64,000 bases of DNA from Candidatus Vicinibacter affinis (lineage in GTDB: Bacteria; Bacteroidota; Bacteroidia; Chitinophagales; Saprospiraceae), in the NCBI GenBank assembly GCA_016714365.1, contig JADJNH010000006.1, forward strand, positions 248,001 to 312,000, in the 5' to 3' direction. Shown here piece after piece: positions 47,011 to 55,433 of the stretch. Every line of letters starts with the position of its first letter. Positions within the stretch are counted from its first letter, which is position 1. The notes beneath the pieces are model-generated. The model saw nothing but the letters and a program-made list of their open reading frames with translations, was not told the DNA's origin and did no database searches. The translations under genes were made by a program, and so were the position numbers.

Positions 47011-48063
47011 TTATCGGTACATAGAATTTACTTTAGCCAGAACACCGTTTCCCGGACACAAGTCTTCTTTAGTCAACTGATTTAAAGGTCGGTCGGAAGT
47101 ATTCAATAAGGTATGAAGATCTTTACTGGTCTGATCAATAAAAATCAAGCCGGTCAATATTTCATGATTCAGTTTGGCCTCGTAAATCTTTTTATAGGCG
47201 GATAATTTATCAGTTGGATCCCAACTTTTGTCCAGTTTGTTTAATCCTATAAAACTTTCATCATGCAGCTGGATATATTGTACACTTCCGTCTGGCTGGG
47301 CATGCGTAATTTCACTTCGCTCCGGAACTAAATCGATGGAAGCAGTGGCTTCCATATGTTCACGGGTATAATCATAAGATTTAGTACTTCCGGCATTGTT
47401 GTTAAAAGTAACGCATGGTGAGATCACATCAATCAAAGCAAATCCCGGATGTTTCAGTCCGGCTTTTATCAAAGGAACCAACTGACTTTTGTCCCCGGAA
47501 AAACTGCGTGCCACAAAAGTAGCGCCTAATTCCAGCCCGAGTCCAACAAGGTCAATGGATTGAAATTGATTTTCAGCACCGGATTTATTCACTGACCCTG
47601 CATCTGCGGTAGCTGAATCCTGACCTTTGGTTAATCCGTAGCAGCCATTGTTCATGACAATGTAAAGGATATTTAAATTTCTTCTTATCGCGTGTACAAA
47701 TTGACCCATTCCGATGGATGCTGAATCCCCATCGCCCGACACTCCGAGATAAATGAGATCTTTATTAGCCATGACAGCTCCAGTGGCAACAGAAGGCATT
47801 CTGCCATGTACTGAATTGAAACCGTGAGAATTGCCTAAAAAGTAGGTGGGTGTTTTTGATGAACATCCTATCCCGGATAATTTTGCCAATCTATGAGGTT
47901 CTATTGCAGACTCATAACAAGCCTGAATAATTGCACCGGAAATAGAATCATGGCCACAACCTGCACAAAGTGTTGATATTGCACCTTCATACTCTTTTCT
48001 AGCATATCCGATCTCATTTAAAGGAAGATCCGGATGTCTGAAATTTGGTTTTGCGTATGTCAT
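47011..48063 (-). CDS. korB: 2-oxoacid:ferredoxin oxidoreductase, beta subunit
   Basis: This 350-residue subunit binds thiamine diphosphate: GDGDSASIGMGQFVHAIRRN followed by NNGCYGLTKGQ is the TPP/Mg motif. The [4Fe-4S] cluster Cys are in LCAGCGHDS, SGIGCSS and SPCVTFNN. With the alpha subunit upstream it converts 2-oxoglutarate (most likely) and CoA to succinyl-CoA, CO2 and reduced ferredoxin. It is separated from korA by 177 bp containing an octamer repeat, so expression may be partly uncoupled. Confidence 0.93.
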   Translation of the reverse strand: MTYAKPNFRHPDLPLNEIGYARKEYEGAISTLCAGCGHDSISGAIIQACYESAIEPHRLAKLSGIGCSSKTPTYFLGNSHGFNSVHGRMPSVATGAVMANKDLIYLGVSGDGDSASIGMGQFVHAIRRNLNILYIVMNNGCYGLTKGQDSATADAGSVNKSGAENQFQSIDLVGLGLELGATFVARSFSGDKSQLVPLIKAGLKHPGFALIDVISPCVTFNNNAGSTKSYDYTREHMEATASIDLVPERSEITHAQPDGSVQYIQLHDESFIGLNKLDKSWDPTDKLSAYKKIYEAKLNHEILTGLIFIDQTSKDLHTLLNTSDRPLNQLTKEDLCPGNGVLAKVNSMYR

Positions 48064-48162
48064 TTTATAATTTAATATCTACAATTATTAAGAAGTTCTT
48101 TATTGAGGTTTTTTCGAGTTGAAGTCATACCTCCTCCGTAAAACCTCACCACTTCATTTCCA

Positions 48163-48250
48163 CATTAACTAATTAGCTCATTAACCCATTATCACATTAG
48201 CTCATTAACTAATTAACTCATTAACTAATTAGCTCATTAACTAATTAACC
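48163..48250 (-). repeat. Eleven-copy 8-bp tandem repeat between korA and korB
   Basis: On the minus strand the 88 bp divide into eleven octamers of the form G[TC]TAAT[TG]A, with two imperfect units near the distal end. The repeat begins in the last codons of korA and ends about 100 bp before korB. It is a simple tandem repeat, with no spacers. Confidence 0.8.
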
Positions 48251-50055
48251 ATTTGTTCTTTTATTTTTCCATAAATAAACTTGGCAGTAATCGGCATTCC
48301 GTTAAACTGAAGTACTTTTTTTAATTTCTTTGGATGGATATCGCCTTCCATGATGAGCATGGAGCGCATTTGTGCATCCCGGTTTTGTTCAATCACGAAA
48401 ACGTTCTCATGTTTTTCTATAAAATCTATTAAATCCTGATGGAAAGGAAATGACTTGACACGTACGGCGTTCATGTTAATCCCATCACTCTGTAATAGAT
48501 CCAATGTTTCGATGGCTGAATAAGAAGAAGTTCCAAAAAACAAAATGGCTGATTTATTGGCAGGATCATTTCTTACAATCTCCGGAGCAGGAACTTCTTG
48601 CTTGATGGTCTCCCATTTTTTAAGGAGTCGGGTCATATTTCTTGCATAGACGTCTCCATCTTCGGTGTATCGTGCATACTCATCCCTAGAGGAACCTCTT
48701 GTAAAGAATGAACCTTTGGTAGGATGTGTGCCGGGAATGGTTCTATACGGAATTCCATCGTTGTCTACATCCAGGTATCGGCCGAATGTTTTGATTTGTT
48801 CCAGTTCATCTGCATTTAATACTTTGCCCCGATCATAAGCTTTATGGTCGTCCCAATGGAAAGGATCACATAGATGGTCGTTCATTCCAAGATCAAGGTC
48901 TGTCATGAGGATGACCGTTGTCTGGAAGCGCTCTGCCATGTCAAAACTCATTACGGTCATGTCAAAGCATTCTGTAGGAGTAGAAGGAAATAAAAGAATG
49001 TGCTTTGTATCACCATGAGATGCATAGGCTGAAGAAAGCAAATCCGATTGTTGGGTTCGGGTAGGCATACCGGTGGAAGGTCCTGAACGTTGTACATCGA
49101 CCAGCACCGCAGGAATTTCGGCGAAGTAGGACAATCCAAGAAATTCAGACATTAATGAAACGCCCGGACCACTGGTTGCTGTGAAAGCTCTTGAACCATT
49201 CCAGTTGGCACCAAGGACCATGCCTATTGCAGCTAGTTCATCTTCAGCCTGAATGATGGCAAATTTTTTCTTGCCTGTACCTTCTTCAATCCGATATTTA
49301 TTGCACCATTTCTCAAATGCATTCATTACACTGGTAGAGGGTGTAATGGGATACCAGGAACCTACTGTCGCACCTGCATACATTGCAGCAAGTCCACAAG
49401 CATTATTTCCGTCAACAAGGATTTTATCTTTATTCAGATCTCTGGATTCCAATCGAAGGGGAAGTGGACAATTAAAATGTTCCCGTGCATAATCTACTCC
49501 AAGATGAAGAGCTTGTAGATTTCCGGGAATCAGTTTTTCTTTTTTAGCAAATTGATCTCTGATCAGGTTTTCAATCACGGCTAGGTCCATGTCCAACAGA
49601 GCAGCCAGTGCACCCACATAGACCACATTTTTCATCAGTAGATGTTGCCTGGGGTCATTAAAGTGTTCAACACACAATTTCATCATCGGGATCCCGATGT
49701 AATGGATGTCCTCACGTATAAACTGTTCCCTGAGCGCCTTGGTAGAATCATAAATCAGGTAACCTCCTTCCCTAACATTGGCAACATCCTGTTCCATGCT
49801 TTGAGCATTCACGGCAACCATGATGTCGATACCTTCTCTTCGACCCAGGTATCCATGTTCGCTCACCCTCACTTCATACCAGGTCGGTAATCCCTGAATG
49901 TTGGATGGGAATATATTTTTTGGTGTCACCGGTATGCCCATCCTGAAGATGGCTTTGGCAAACATATTATTTGAGCTGGCCGAACCAGTTCCATTTACAT
50001 TGGCAAAACGGACCACCAGATCATTCACTTTTGGTGCGTTCATCATAGTTGACAA
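48241..50055 (-). CDS. korA: 2-oxoacid:ferredoxin oxidoreductase, alpha subunit with fused gamma domain
   Basis: The 604-residue protein begins with the gamma domain (VVRFANVNGTGSASSNNMFAKAI, residues about 10-190) and continues with the alpha pyrimidine-binding domain (GNNACGLAAMYAGATVGSWY, YPITPSTSV, and QAEDELAAIGMVLGANW). The C-terminal domain (SAILFFGTSSYSAIETLDLL, FVIEQNRDAQM) completes the usual KorA length. Gamma-alpha fusion is common in Bacteroidota. The stop of the upstream GltD-like gene overlaps this start by 13 bp, so they are translated together. Confidence 0.94.
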   Translation of the reverse strand: MSTMMNAPKVNDLVVRFANVNGTGSASSNNMFAKAIFRMGIPVTPKNIFPSNIQGLPTWYEVRVSEHGYLGRREGIDIMVAVNAQSMEQDVANVREGGYLIYDSTKALREQFIREDIHYIGIPMMKLCVEHFNDPRQHLLMKNVVYVGALAALLDMDLAVIENLIRDQFAKKEKLIPGNLQALHLGVDYAREHFNCPLPLRLESRDLNKDKILVDGNNACGLAAMYAGATVGSWYPITPSTSVMNAFEKWCNKYRIEEGTGKKKFAIIQAEDELAAIGMVLGANWNGSRAFTATSGPGVSLMSEFLGLSYFAEIPAVLVDVQRSGPSTGMPTRTQQSDLLSSAYASHGDTKHILLFPSTPTECFDMTVMSFDMAERFQTTVILMTDLDLGMNDHLCDPFHWDDHKAYDRGKVLNADELEQIKTFGRYLDVDNDGIPYRTIPGTHPTKGSFFTRGSSRDEYARYTEDGDVYARNMTRLLKKWETIKQEVPAPEIVRNDPANKSAILFFGTSSYSAIETLDLLQSDGINMNAVRVKSFPFHQDLIDFIEKHENVFVIEQNRDAQMRSMLIMEGDIHPKKLKKVLQFNGMPITAKFIYGKIKEQMVN

Positions 50056-51833
50056 GCTTTAGGCGCGTGATATAAATATTTCTGCATATCCCATGCGGAA
50101 GTAGGACAACGCTCTGCGCACAGTCCACAGTGTAAGCAAACATCTTCATCTTTAACCATGACCCTCATAGTAGGCAGAACATTGGACACATATAGATCCT
50201 GGCTGGTATCCAATGACGGAGCGCTCAGTCTTGTCCTGAGATCTGATTCTTCACCATTTTCGACGAAACTGATGCAAGCAGTTGGGCATATATCTACACA
50301 TGCATCACACTCGATGCATTTACTTTCGGTAAAAATGGTCTGAACATCGCAATTAAGGCATCTCTGTGCTTCCTTGAAGGCCAATTGCACATCAAATCCC
50401 AATTCGACTTCCATCAATCGATCCTTCAGTGCTTTCGTTTTATCGGCATGCGGAACTTTGAATCTCAAATCGTCAGCCGTCTGATTGTCATAGGACCATT
50501 CATGAATACCCATCTTTTGTCTGATGAGATTGGTCATGGGAGAGGGTCTTTCTGTAAGCGATTTTTGTTCGCAATACAAGTCAATAGAGATGGCTGCCTG
50601 ATGTCCATGCGCCACTGCGGTAATTACATTCTTTGGTCCGAAAGCTGCATCCCCTCCAAAGAAGACTTTTGTCAGGGTTGATTGAAAAGTAAGGGTATCA
50701 ACAACGGGAAGACCCCATTTATCAAAGGCTATTCCCAAATCTCTTTCGATCCATGGAAAACTATTTTCCTGTCCGATGGCTAAAAGCACATCGTCTGCCT
50801 CCATAAACACTATTTCTCCGGTATTGACCAATTGTCTTTTTCCGTTTTCGTATTTAGCTTCCACCACTTCAAACTCCATCCCTTTTAATTTTCCATTCTC
50901 CACTACAAAAGCTTTAGGGGAATGTAAATTGTAAAATGGAATGTCTTCATGCTGTGCATCCTCTATCTCCCAGGGGGAAGCTTTCATTTCACCAAATGGG
51001 CTTCGGACTACTACACGAACATCGTCTCCGCCCAGTCTTCTGGATGTTCTGCAACAATCCATGGCGGTATTGCCTCCTCCTATAACGAGCACTTTTTTCC
51101 CGATCTTTTTGGTGTGCTCAAAAGCTACGCTGGCGAGCCAATCAATGCCTATGTGAATATTTTCGGCTGCCTCCTGACGCCCCGGCAAATCCGGTAAATC
51201 TTTTCCACGCGGTGCTCCGGTCCCTACAAAAACTGCATCATAATCATCCCTCAGCACTTCCTTCAAACTGGAAACGTAGGTATTAAACTGGGTGTGAATG
51301 CCCATGTTGAGAATGTAATTCACTTCTTCGTTGAGGACCTCCTCAGGAAGTCTGAAAGACGGAATTTGGCTTCTCATAAATCCACCACCTGCCGGTTGTT
51401 CATCGTACAGATGAATCTCATAACCAAGAGGTGCAAGATCTCTGGCTACGGTCAAAGATGCCGGACCACCTCCGATCAGAGCTATTTTTTTACCATTGGG
51501 AGCCGTTGGTCCGGGAATCAGGCTGGTTACGTCATCCTTGAAGTCAGCCGCAACTCTTTTAAGCCTGCAGATGGCTACCGGCTCTTCTTCGATTCGTCCC
51601 CGACGGCAGGCAGGCTCACATGGGCGGTCGCATGTTCTACCCAAGACACCGGGAAAAACATTGGACACCCAATTGATCATATAAGCATCGGTATATCGGC
51701 CTGCGGCGATGAGTCGGATGTATTCGGGTACCGGCGTATGAGCAGGACAGGCATATTGGCAATCCACTACTTTGTGGAAATACTCCGGATCATGAATATT
51801 GGTAGGATTCAAATTACATATTTTACCCCGCAA
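50043..51833 (-). CDS. GltD-like NADPH oxidoreductase with two C-terminal [4Fe-4S] ferredoxin motifs
   Basis: The protein of up to 596 residues has the N-terminal four-Cys cluster region of GltD (CQYACPAHTPV, CDRPCEPACRRG), the FAD site (KKIALIGGGPASLTVARDL) and the NAD(P)H site (KKVLVIGGGNTAMDCCRTS). At the end it has a Cys-rich link (RCLNCDV) and two ferredoxin-type motifs (CIECDACVDICPTAC and CLHCGLCAERCPTSA). It overlaps korA and so probably moves electrons between the ferredoxin pool and NAD(P). The first start (TTG, 51833) lies within a -7 box; a TTG near 51812 is more likely, because no in-frame ATG precedes the conserved Cys region. Confidence 0.88.
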   Translation of the reverse strand: MRGKICNLNPTNIHDPEYFHKVVDCQYACPAHTPVPEYIRLIAAGRYTDAYMINWVSNVFPGVLGRTCDRPCEPACRRGRIEEEPVAICRLKRVAADFKDDVTSLIPGPTAPNGKKIALIGGGPASLTVARDLAPLGYEIHLYDEQPAGGGFMRSQIPSFRLPEEVLNEEVNYILNMGIHTQFNTYVSSLKEVLRDDYDAVFVGTGAPRGKDLPDLPGRQEAAENIHIGIDWLASVAFEHTKKIGKKVLVIGGGNTAMDCCRTSRRLGGDDVRVVVRSPFGEMKASPWEIEDAQHEDIPFYNLHSPKAFVVENGKLKGMEFEVVEAKYENGKRQLVNTGEIVFMEADDVLLAIGQENSFPWIERDLGIAFDKWGLPVVDTLTFQSTLTKVFFGGDAAFGPKNVITAVAHGHQAAISIDLYCEQKSLTERPSPMTNLIRQKMGIHEWSYDNQTADDLRFKVPHADKTKALKDRLMEVELGFDVQLAFKEAQRCLNCDVQTIFTESKCIECDACVDICPTACISFVENGEESDLRTRLSAPSLDTSQDLYVSNVLPTMRVMVKDEDVCLHCGLCAERCPTSAWDMQKYLYHAPKACQL

Positions 51834-51838
51834 AAATA
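51831..51838 (-). promoter_or_regulatory. Candidate -7 element (TATTTTTG) of the kor locus
   Basis: TATTTTTGCGGGG on the minus strand overlaps the furthest upstream start codon of the GltD-like gene. Transcription would start near 51824. No TTG is found at the expected -33 place. Confidence 0.45.
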
Positions 51839-52103
51839 TATGTTTTATCCTTACTGACCTAAGAATAGAAGACCAATATGTACATTTGATTGAGTTGGTT
51901 TGGCGTTAAGCTGATTTTAATCAATTTTTGGGTTTGAAATAAAATGTGGATTCCCATTCGGGGCTAAAAAGAAAGCTTCGGAAATAAGCCTTGTTTTGTT
52001 CTCATTTAATTGAAAATACAGAGGAAAAAGAAAGTTCGGTATTGTTGATGCAGCAACCTTCCTAGTCAATCGTGTATTTGAAATTATTCAATACTTTTGA
52101 ACC

Positions 52104-52670
52104 ATGAATCTCTATGAATTTTTTTGTCTTTTTCATCCAATAACTCCGGATGAATTCCAAATCATGGAAGACCAATTTGTTCACATTCATTCCAAAAAAG
52201 GAACTTTTCTCACACGGAGTGGAGAAATTCAAAAGAATCTCTATTTCGTGCAATCCGGATATCAGATGTCTTATTTTGAGACTGAAGAAAAATCTACCGT
52301 CATGGCTTTTACCTATTCTCCCGGGCTTTGTGCCATACCGGATTCATTTTTCAATCAGACCCCTGCGCGCTATGACTTATGTTGTCTGACGGACAGTGAG
52401 TTTAGTGTGATCAGTCGAGATAAACTTGAAAAAATTTTTGATCGTTCGCAAAACATTGAGCGATTGTTCAGAAAAATGACTGAACAAATACTTTGCGGAT
52501 TAATTGAGCGTCACCTGGAGCGCAATACTTTAAATATGGAGGAACGATTTCTGAAATTTTGTAAGAGAAGTCCTCACTTGCTGAATGTCATCCCGCATAA
52601 ATATTTAGCATCCTATTTAGGTATTGACCCCACCAACTTCAGCAAATTATTCAACAGTGTCAAGATCTAA
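52104..52670 (+). CDS. Crp/Fnr-family transcriptional regulator
   Basis: The 188-residue protein has a cyclic-nucleotide-binding-type beta-roll (VHIHSKKGTFLTRSGEIQKNL, YFVQSGYQMSYF) and a C-terminal helix-turn-helix (IPHKYLASYLGIDPTNFSKLF). There are no Cys residues that would bind an Fnr cluster in the N-terminus. The HTH follows the type used by Bacteroidota Crp relatives. It lies 58 bp upstream of a hydrolase gene and probably regulates it or itself. A TACTTTTG element at 52092-52099 lies just before the ATG but lacks a -33 box. Confidence 0.9.
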   Translation: MNLYEFFCLFHPITPDEFQIMEDQFVHIHSKKGTFLTRSGEIQKNLYFVQSGYQMSYFETEEKSTVMAFTYSPGLCAIPDSFFNQTPARYDLCCLTDSEFSVISRDKLEKIFDRSQNIERLFRKMTEQILCGLIERHLERNTLNMEERFLKFCKRSPHLLNVIPHKYLASYLGIDPTNFSKLFNSVKI

Positions 52671-52728
52671 ACTTGGTATAAACCAAGATGCATTCCATTT
52701 CTTATGCAGAATTTTGCAAAAAAAAAAG

Positions 52729-53592
52729 ATGCAGCCCAATTGGTTAAATAAGAATGAATACCCATTTGCCGAAAAATATTTCAGTTTAAATGGTCAACAA
52801 ATGCATTATGTAGATGAAGGAGTCGGAGTCCCCATCCTATTTGTTCATGGCACTCCATCCTGGAGTTTTGATTTTCGAAATCAAATCAAGTTTCTCTCCA
52901 AAAATTATCGTTGCATTGCTCCGGACCACATTGGATTTGGACTTTCAACCAAACCAGCAAACTACCCTTATGAAACAATCCATCATGCAGGCACGCTTGA
53001 TGCATTTATACAACATCTAAATCCAGGACCATTTCATTTGGTGGTGCATGATTTTGGAGGACCTATTGGATTGAACTTCGCAATCAACCATCCTGAATTG
53101 ATTAAATCAGTAACAGTTTTGAACTCCTGGTTGTGGAACAGTGAAAGTGATCCTGACTTCCAACGTTTTTCCAAAATATTAAAAAGTCCATTGCTCCCCT
53201 TTTTATACAAATACCTAAATTTTTCACCTTACTATTTACTGCCAAATTCTTTTGGGGATAAAAAGTTATCCCGTTCATTGCATGGGCAATATACCGGTCC
53301 ATTTAAAAAATGGAGTGAACGCAAAGGCCCGTTGGCTTTTGCACATTCTTTGTTGAATGACCAAAAATGGTTTGATGAATTATGGGCTCGTGTAGGCCAA
53401 ATTTCCGGATTACCATCATTGTTTATCTGGGGGATGAAGGATTCATTTATAAAACCAAGTTATCTTGAAAAATTTCTAAAAGAATTTAAGCATGCAGAAG
53501 TTGTAAGGTTCCCAAGTTGCGGTCACTTTCCGCAAGAGGAAGAGGCAGAAAAAGTTAGTCAAACCATGCTTGACTTTTATTCCAAATTATAA
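52729..53592 (+). CDS. Alpha/beta hydrolase, haloalkane dehalogenase-like
   Basis: From the ATG at 52729 (the upstream part of the frame overlaps the regulator and is not conserved) the protein has 287 residues. It shows the oxyanion HGTPSWSF, the nucleophile elbow VHDFGGPIG with Asp in place of Ser, the cap start LNSWLW, and the catalytic His in SCGHFPQEE. An Asp nucleophile followed by GG is the mark of haloalkane dehalogenases. But the Trp that normally follows the Asp and binds the halide is Phe here, so dehalogenase activity is uncertain. Cytoplasmic; no signal peptide. Confidence 0.8.
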   Translation: MQPNWLNKNEYPFAEKYFSLNGQQMHYVDEGVGVPILFVHGTPSWSFDFRNQIKFLSKNYRCIAPDHIGFGLSTKPANYPYETIHHAGTLDAFIQHLNPGPFHLVVHDFGGPIGLNFAINHPELIKSVTVLNSWLWNSESDPDFQRFSKILKSPLLPFLYKYLNFSPYYLLPNSFGDKKLSRSLHGQYTGPFKKWSERKGPLAFAHSLLNDQKWFDELWARVGQISGLPSLFIWGMKDSFIKPSYLEKFLKEFKHAEVVRFPSCGHFPQEEEAEKVSQTMLDFYSKL

Positions 53593-53708
53593 GATACCCA
53601 TCAGTTGATTTCAAAAATAAATCGCAGCAAACACTTTATGAATATACAATTAGAATTCAAATTTTATCTGTAGAATTCTAAGCTAAAAAAGTGGCTGGAG
53701 AAATAATC

Positions 53709-54659
53709 CTAATTATTCGAGTGGAACAATGCATTTATTTTGTCCACCAATTCGCCGGCAATTCTCTCTTGTGCCTCCAGAGTTGAGGCGCCAATATGAG
53801 CGCTGGTGCAAATTTTCGGATGATGGATCAAGGCTTCTTTAATGTGAGGTTCATTTTGAAACACATCCAGGCCCGCAGCAGAAACTTTTCCTGAATCCAA
53901 TGCATTGAGCAAGGCGTCTTCGTCGATATTTTCACCTCTGGAAGTGTTGACTACGAAACATCCTTTCTTCATGATTGCAAATTCATCCTTTCCAAGCAGT
54001 GCCGATCCGGTATATGGCGTATGTAAACTTACGTAATCAGCCAGAGGCAAACCCTCTTCGCGGGAGACCATCTGAAGTTGGATTTCAACTTCCTGAGTTC
54101 CCAATTTAATTTTTAAAATTGCCTTTTCGACATATGGATCATTTACGATTACGGTCATTCCCATTGCAGTGGCCATCTTAGCCAACTCAGATCCAATTCT
54201 TCCGAAACCCAAGAGCAACAATGTTTTTCCCTGTAGTTCAGAGCAAGTGGACCATTTCTTTTTCAATGCAGAAAATTGATCTCCTCCTGAAAATTGTCTG
54301 TTGGCGTCCTGCAAGCCGCGTGTAATGGAAAGCAAGTGGGCCATGGCCAGTTCGGCGACAGAGCGCGAAGAAGCAGCCGGTGTATTTATTACCGCAATTC
54401 CTTTTTCTTTTGCATAACTCACGTCAATGTTATCCATGCCCACTCCACCGCGCGCAATAAATTTCAATCCGGGACAAACATCCATAAGTTCCTGACGCAC
54501 TTTTGTCGCTGAGCGGACGATGATGCCCTGGTAATCCTGTAATTTTTGAGATAATTCCTCCTGTGGGATTTTTTGCGTATCCACCTCGAAGCCAAGAGAT
54601 TTCAAGGCGTTGACCCCACTCTCTTCCATTCCATCATTGATCAATATTTTCCAGCTCAT
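53709..54659 (-). CDS. D-3-phosphoglycerate dehydrogenase-like 2-hydroxyacid dehydrogenase
   Basis: This 316-residue enzyme has the NAD site LLLGFGRIGSELAKMA, and the catalytic Arg (NTSRGENID), Glu (FQNEPH) and His (SAHIGAST). GGVGMDNIDVSYAKEKGI is typical of phosphoglycerate dehydrogenases. It lacks the C-terminal ACT domain, so it would not be feedback-inhibited by serine in the usual way. It could serve serine synthesis as in other Bacteroidota; no ser genes are next to it. An ankyrin gene with its own terminator lies upstream. Confidence 0.85.
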   Translation of the reverse strand: MSWKILINDGMEESGVNALKSLGFEVDTQKIPQEELSQKLQDYQGIIVRSATKVRQELMDVCPGLKFIARGGVGMDNIDVSYAKEKGIAVINTPAASSRSVAELAMAHLLSITRGLQDANRQFSGGDQFSALKKKWSTCSELQGKTLLLLGFGRIGSELAKMATAMGMTVIVNDPYVEKAILKIKLGTQEVEIQLQMVSREEGLPLADYVSLHTPYTGSALLGKDEFAIMKKGCFVVNTSRGENIDEDALLNALDSGKVSAAGLDVFQNEPHIKEALIHHPKICTSAHIGASTLEAQERIAGELVDKINALFHSNN

Positions 54660-54670
54660 GGTGTAAAATT

Positions 54671-54702
54671 AAAAAAGGAACCCAAAATTTGGATTCCTTT
54701 TC
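54671..54702 (-). terminator. Intrinsic terminator after the ankyrin gene
   Basis: On the minus strand AAAAGGAATCC and GGGTTCCTTTTTT pair around AAATTTT with one mismatch, and the stem runs into T residues. It lies 22 bp past the ankyrin stop and 11 bp before the start of the serA-like gene. Confidence 0.75.
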
Positions 54703-54724
54703 GTTTGCGTTTATATTTTTTAAA

Positions 54725-55195
54725 CTATTTCTTGTTTCTTTTGGCTTTAGCCTGGTTAACCACTTTTTGCATTTCCTGTTCTAAGGTAATGGCAATATCT
54801 GAGTGACCAGCCTGTACTGCAAAATCTCTGGCTGTCCTGCCTTCTTTACTTTCATTCATGACGTTGGCTCCTGCAGCAAGAATTAAATCAACACATTCCC
54901 TGTTGCCACCTTTTGCAGCAAACATCAATGCGTCCTGTCCATCCACAAGCGTTTTTGCGGAAGCACCTTTTTTAAGCAATACGCTAACCATTTCAGCATC
55001 CGCTCTTACAGCAGCGTAGGATAAAGGAGTCAGCCTCTGCCCTTCACTGGTAAATGGAGCATTGACGTCTACATCCGATTTTTGCACAGATCGAATGTCT
55101 TTCTTTTCTATGGCAGTCTGATAATTATTCTGACCAATAAGAAATGAAACGGAAACAAACATGGCTAACAAGGAAAAAAGCAATTTTGACAACAT
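54725..55195 (-). CDS. Exported ankyrin-repeat protein
   Basis: From the ATG at 55195 the protein has 156 residues; the upstream ATG at 55246 would add 17 charged residues before the signal peptide and is unlikely. The signal peptide (LLFSLLAMFVSVSFLIGQ) is followed by two to three ankyrin repeats (LTPLSYAAVRADAEMVSVLL, QDALMFAAKGGNRECVDLIL, GRTARDFAVQAGHSDIAITL) and a Lys/Arg-rich tail. Ankyrin repeats bind proteins; the partner is not evident. Confidence 0.88.
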   Translation of the reverse strand: MLSKLLFSLLAMFVSVSFLIGQNNYQTAIEKKDIRSVQKSDVDVNAPFTSEGQRLTPLSYAAVRADAEMVSVLLKKGASAKTLVDGQDALMFAAKGGNRECVDLILAAGANVMNESKEGRTARDFAVQAGHSDIAITLEQEMQKVVNQAKAKRNKK

Positions 55196-55433
55196 GATTT
55201 TTATTTTTTTTGATATTAAGTCTGACCTACTCGGATAAGACCCCACAATATTAAGAAATGCTGCTTATTGTATCTACTCTTTGGACTTTTTTCTTTTTTG
55301 AAAGTTGTGTCGCACCCATCGAGGTTGATAAAATTTCACCAAATTATATTTTGTAAATTGAAAATAAATAATTTAATTTAAAAATATGAGCTTTATAATA
55401 TAATAGTTTTCAAAATAAGATATTGAAAATTAT

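Noticed and set aside
48163..48250. Possible CRISPR array
   Set aside because: The units are 8 bp with no spacers; this is a simple tandem repeat, and no cas genes are in the window.
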